Shown here in pieces: positions 5,681-7,271 of a stretch of 7,271 nt of DNA. The stretch spans positions 1-7,271 of the forward strand of contig JAMPIM010000066.1 of assembly GCA_023662705.1 (NCBI GenBank), in the 5' to 3' direction. Every line of letters starts with the position of its first letter. The stretch's first letter is position 1. A program made the translations under genes and the position numbers. The stretch is from Candidatus Gastranaerophilales bacterium (lineage in GTDB: Bacteria; Cyanobacteriota; Vampirovibrionia; Gastranaerophilales; Gastranaerophilaceae). A model generated the notes under the pieces. It made no database searches. It was not told the DNA's origin and was given only the letters and a program-made list of their open reading frames with translations.

Positions 5681-6331
5681 ATGAGATTAAGACCCAAAAC
5701 AGAAGAACAAAACGACGGAAATATTTTCTGGATAACAATGACCGACCTTATGACAGGTCTGGTTCTGGTATTTATTGTATTGTTTTTCTACACATTCCTG
5801 ACAGGACATGTTGAACAAATCCAAAAAGAGCTGGCTCAGGAAAACGCTTCAAAATCATTACAGGAAACATTAAAACAACAGGATATTGAAGCGACTGTTG
5901 ACCCGATTTCAGGTATTGTTAAAATTTCTGATTTGGAACTTTTTGAAGTTAACAGTTATAAACTTTCTCAAAAAGGAAAAGAGTATCTGGATAAATTCGC
6001 ACCTGCTTATTTAGACTCGCTTTTTTCAAATGAATATTTAGACAAAAATATTGACAAAATTGTTATACAGGGACACACCGACTCTCAGACTTTTGCAGGA
6101 AAATTTTCAGATGATGAGCAGTATATGAAAAATATGGAGTTATCGCTCAATCGTGCTTATGAAGTCGCAAACTATATGACCAATACTCCGTATAACAAAA
6201 CAAACGGCAATCGCTTAAGAAAAATGATTATTGTGGAAGGTGCAAGTTTCTCCAACCCTGTTATCATAAACGGCAAAGAAGATTTTGCAAAAAGCAGAAG
6301 GGTTGAATTAAAACTTGTTATGAAAAAATAA
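5681..6331 (+). CDS. MotB/OmpA-family motor subunit, ZorB-like peptidoglycan-anchored protein
   Basis: The 216-residue protein has a short cytoplasmic N-terminus, one membrane helix (about residues 22-41, DLMTGLVLVFIVLFF) and a periplasmic OmpA-like domain (about 75-216). D22 is in the position of the ion-carrying aspartate of MotB/ZorB. DLMTGL followed by VF is the ZorB style, whereas flagellar MotB usually reads DMMTLLL. The OmpA domain shows GHTDS (131-135), LSLNRAYEVANYM (154-166) and SRRVEL (205-210), the conserved peptidoglycan-binding framework. ZorB-type subunits dimerise inside the ZorA pentamer and clamp the motor to the cell wall. The start is eight bases after the stop of the ZorA-like gene, with AAGGA at 5671-5675 overlapping that stop, so the two are translationally coupled. 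A perfect terminator begins within the stop codon. No ZorC, ZorD or ZorE gene follows. Confidence 0.82.
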   Translation: MRLRPKTEEQNDGNIFWITMTDLMTGLVLVFIVLFFYTFLTGHVEQIQKELAQENASKSLQETLKQQDIEATVDPISGIVKISDLELFEVNSYKLSQKGKEYLDKFAPAYLDSLFSNEYLDKNIDKIVIQGHTDSQTFAGKFSDDEQYMKNMELSLNRAYEVANYMTNTPYNKTNGNRLRKMIIVEGASFSNPVIINGKEDFAKSRRVELKLVMKK

Positions 6332-6357
6332 AAGCCTGATTTAAAAATCAGGCTTTT
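6330..6357 (+). terminator. Bidirectional terminator between the ZorB-like gene and tRNA-Gln
   Basis: AAAAGCCTGATTT (6330-6342) and AAATCAGGCTTTT (6345-6357) form a perfect 13-pair inverted repeat with A-rich and T-rich flanks. It overlaps the stop codon of the ZorB-like gene. On the minus strand it lies eight bases beyond the tRNA 3' end and is followed by a T-rich run, so it can end transcripts from both sides. Confidence 0.85.
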
Positions 6358-6364
6358 AAAAATT

Positions 6365-6435
6365 TTCCCGGAGATGGATTCGAACCACCGTTAAATGAGT
6401 CAGAGTCATCCGTCCTGCCGCTAGACGATCCGGGA
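6365..6435 (-). tRNA. tRNA-Gln, anticodon CUG
   Basis: A complete 71-base cloverleaf is present. The acceptor stem TCCCGGA/TCCGGGA (6429-6435 with 6366-6372) has seven Watson-Crick pairs and discriminator A at 6365. The D stem is GTCT/GGAC. The anticodon stem GATGA/TCATT carries loop CTCTGAC, placing anticodon CTG at 6401-6403 (reads CAG). The T arm has GGTGG/CCATC with loop TTCGAAT. CCA is not encoded, so a CCA-adding enzyme must supply it. Confidence 0.95.
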
Positions 6436-6445
6436 GCACAATAAG

Positions 6446-6473
6446 ATTCTAGCACGTAAATTTTTAGTGTAAA
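6446..6473 (-). promoter_or_regulatory. Promoter of tRNA-Gln
   Basis: On the minus strand TTTACA (6468-6473, five of six to TTGACA) is followed after 16 bases by TAGAAT (6446-6451, five of six to TATAAT), which also has an extended TGC in front. Transcription would start about four bases before the tRNA 5' end. The -35 box begins two bases beyond the stop codon of the GNAT-like gene. Confidence 0.7.
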
Positions 6474-6475
6474 GA

Positions 6476-7030
6476 TTAAAATGCAGACTCCCAAATCATA
6501 CGTCTTTCATCTGCAACATCTATACCTGTATCTTTAAAACCATTTCTCAGATAAAATTTAATTGCACTACGAACAGAATTCAAGCCAATACACTTTTTAC
6601 AAAACAATTTTTTTAACGAATCCAGCATTGCAGTCCCAATATGACTAAATTCTGCATAATAAGAAGAACTTAAATTATCAGGATCCACCTGAAGAAATTC
6701 TATAAACTCTTCGTATTCATCCTCTTTTTCAGTTTTTACCTGCGCCAGAGATAAAATTTGATCATAATCCAATTTCTCAAAAGTATCTTGTTGTGTTGTT
6801 AGTGCAAAAAATCTCGATTTCTCTCCCCTATTAATTGCTCTGCAAATATCATGAGCAAATGTACCATCTCCGGTTTTATCCCACTTTGCAGCAATTTTAT
6901 TGGCTGCCAGTACATCCAGAGATTCTGTTGGATTAATTTCTACAAAAGAAACCTTTTTAGGACAAGATTTATAAATATTTATACGCTGTATAGTTGCAGA
7001 ATTGAGATAATTGGCTTTAAAAGTTAACAC
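6476..7030 (-). CDS. Putative GNAT-family N-acetyltransferase-like protein
   Basis: I choose the GTG at 7028-7030 as start because AAGGTG (7037-7042) lies at the right distance. The longer frame from a GTG at 7066 has no ribosome site. The 184-residue product is soluble with no signal peptide. Its C-terminal half fits a GNAT fold: a strand ending FIEFLQVDP (about residues 109-117), then FSHIGTAMLDSLKKL (about 128-142) in the position of the acetyl-CoA-binding loop and helix, then AIKFYLRNGF (about 157-166), the usual 'A-x-x-F-Y-x-x-x-G-F' motif. The Q/R-x-x-G-x-G/A loop is degenerate (SHIGTA), so catalysis is unproven. LTTQQ at about 77-81 is typical of GNAT-like proteins I associate with Gastranaerophilales. 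The substrate is unknown. It lies between the SRP RNA and tRNA-Gln on the same strand. Confidence 0.6.
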   Translation of the reverse strand: MLTFKANYLNSATIQRINIYKSCPKKVSFVEINPTESLDVLAANKIAAKWDKTGDGTFAHDICRAINRGEKSRFFALTTQQDTFEKLDYDQILSLAQVKTEKEDEYEEFIEFLQVDPDNLSSSYYAEFSHIGTAMLDSLKKLFCKKCIGLNSVRSAIKFYLRNGFKDTGIDVADERRMIWESAF

Positions 7031-7106
7031 GATACACACCTTATATTTTATAAAAAACCGTACCACTACCTATCGAAATACATAAAAACTGATTCTGATT
7101 TTAATA

Positions 7107-7271
7107 CCTACTTTTTAGAGATACGACACCCGCAAGGATTGTCTTAGTGCTGCTATGTCTCCATCCTGACACGGTTCGACAGCTTACGCCATCATATTCT
7201 AAACTATCAACGGCATTAACCTCATAGGCAATTTCCACATACCCCTCACAGTAGGCTCTGCCCCTCGCTAA
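7107..7271 (-). ncRNA. ffs: Signal recognition particle RNA (4.5S/scRNA), 5' part probably beyond the window
   Basis: The apical SRP helix 8 is unmistakable on the minus strand: GTG-TCAGG-ATG-GAGA-CAT-AGCAG-CAC (7172 down to 7147), with a GNRA tetraloop and the CAGG/AGCAG internal loop bound by Ffh. Below it nested stems pair: GACA/TGTC (7178-7181 with 7140-7143), CTTACG/CGCAAG (7183-7188 with 7131-7136), ATCATAT/ATACGAC (7191-7197 with 7121-7127, one G-U), TCTAAA/TTTAGA (7198-7203 with 7114-7119) and AGTAGG/CCTACT (7250-7255 with 7107-7112). The RNA targets ribosomes making membrane proteins. The bases to the right edge stay GC-rich with no -10 box, so the RNA likely continues, perhaps into an Alu-type domain. 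The 3' end near 7100-7107 is approximate. Confidence 0.8.

Noticed and set aside
4797..6331. Complete Zorya anti-phage defence system
   Set aside because: Only the A and B subunits are present. The ZorA-like protein has no long tail, and a terminator, a tRNA and an unrelated gene follow where effectors would be expected.
7031..7066. N-terminal extension of the GNAT-like protein from a GTG at 7066
   Set aside because: It has no ribosome site and includes AT-rich promoter-like sequence (TATAAA at 7047-7052). The GTG at 7030 follows AAGGTG.
7091..7106. Terminator for the SRP RNA
   Set aside because: The minus strand has two direct ATCAG copies followed by a T run, not an inverted repeat, so no hairpin forms.

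Overview
The window is AT-rich, gene-dense bacterial DNA with short intergenic gaps. It most resembles a gut-type member of the non-photosynthetic cyanobacterial sister class Vampirovibrionia/Melainabacteria (Gastranaerophilales-like). That placement is an inference from base composition, the flagellar genes and a GNAT-like protein of a style I associate with that group. No rRNA or ribosomal protein is present to prove it.

Layout from left to right. Positions 1-1462 (minus strand) carry two flagellar genes: a C-ring protein with two SpoA domains (FliM/FliN- or SctQ-like), followed by the start of fliO, which runs off the left edge. Positions 1592-2599 (minus) encode a two-pass membrane protein with a cytoplasmic ComEA-type helix-hairpin-helix (HhH) domain. 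A 65-bp divergent region (2600-2664) separates it from a plus-strand gene for a small secreted protein (2665-3312). Both divergent genes lack a Shine-Dalgarno sequence and have a TATAAT box 6-7 bases before the start codon, which suggests leaderless mRNAs. Next comes a 442-residue ferritin-like protein with three E/ExxH-type half-sites (3396-4724), closed by a strong hairpin terminator.

Positions 4797-6331 hold a tightly coupled two-gene operon for a proton- or sodium-driven motor. The first protein is MotA/TolQ/ExbB-like with ZorA-type architecture. The second is a MotB/OmpA-like protein with the ZorB-type DLMTGL motif. The ZorA-like protein lacks the long cytoplasmic tail of Zorya anti-phage systems, and no ZorC, ZorD or ZorE effector is visible. 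This is the most unusual system in the window. It may be a stripped-down Zorya-type motor or a stator for another machine, possibly the flagellum.

The operon ends in a perfect bidirectional terminator. Minus-strand tRNA-Gln(CUG) follows with a good sigma-70-type promoter, then a GNAT-like protein (6476-7030, minus). At the right edge lies the conserved domain of an SRP RNA (minus), whose 5' part probably runs out of the window. No stretch over 300 bases lacks a gene or RNA, and I see no mobile element, CRISPR array or long repeat.
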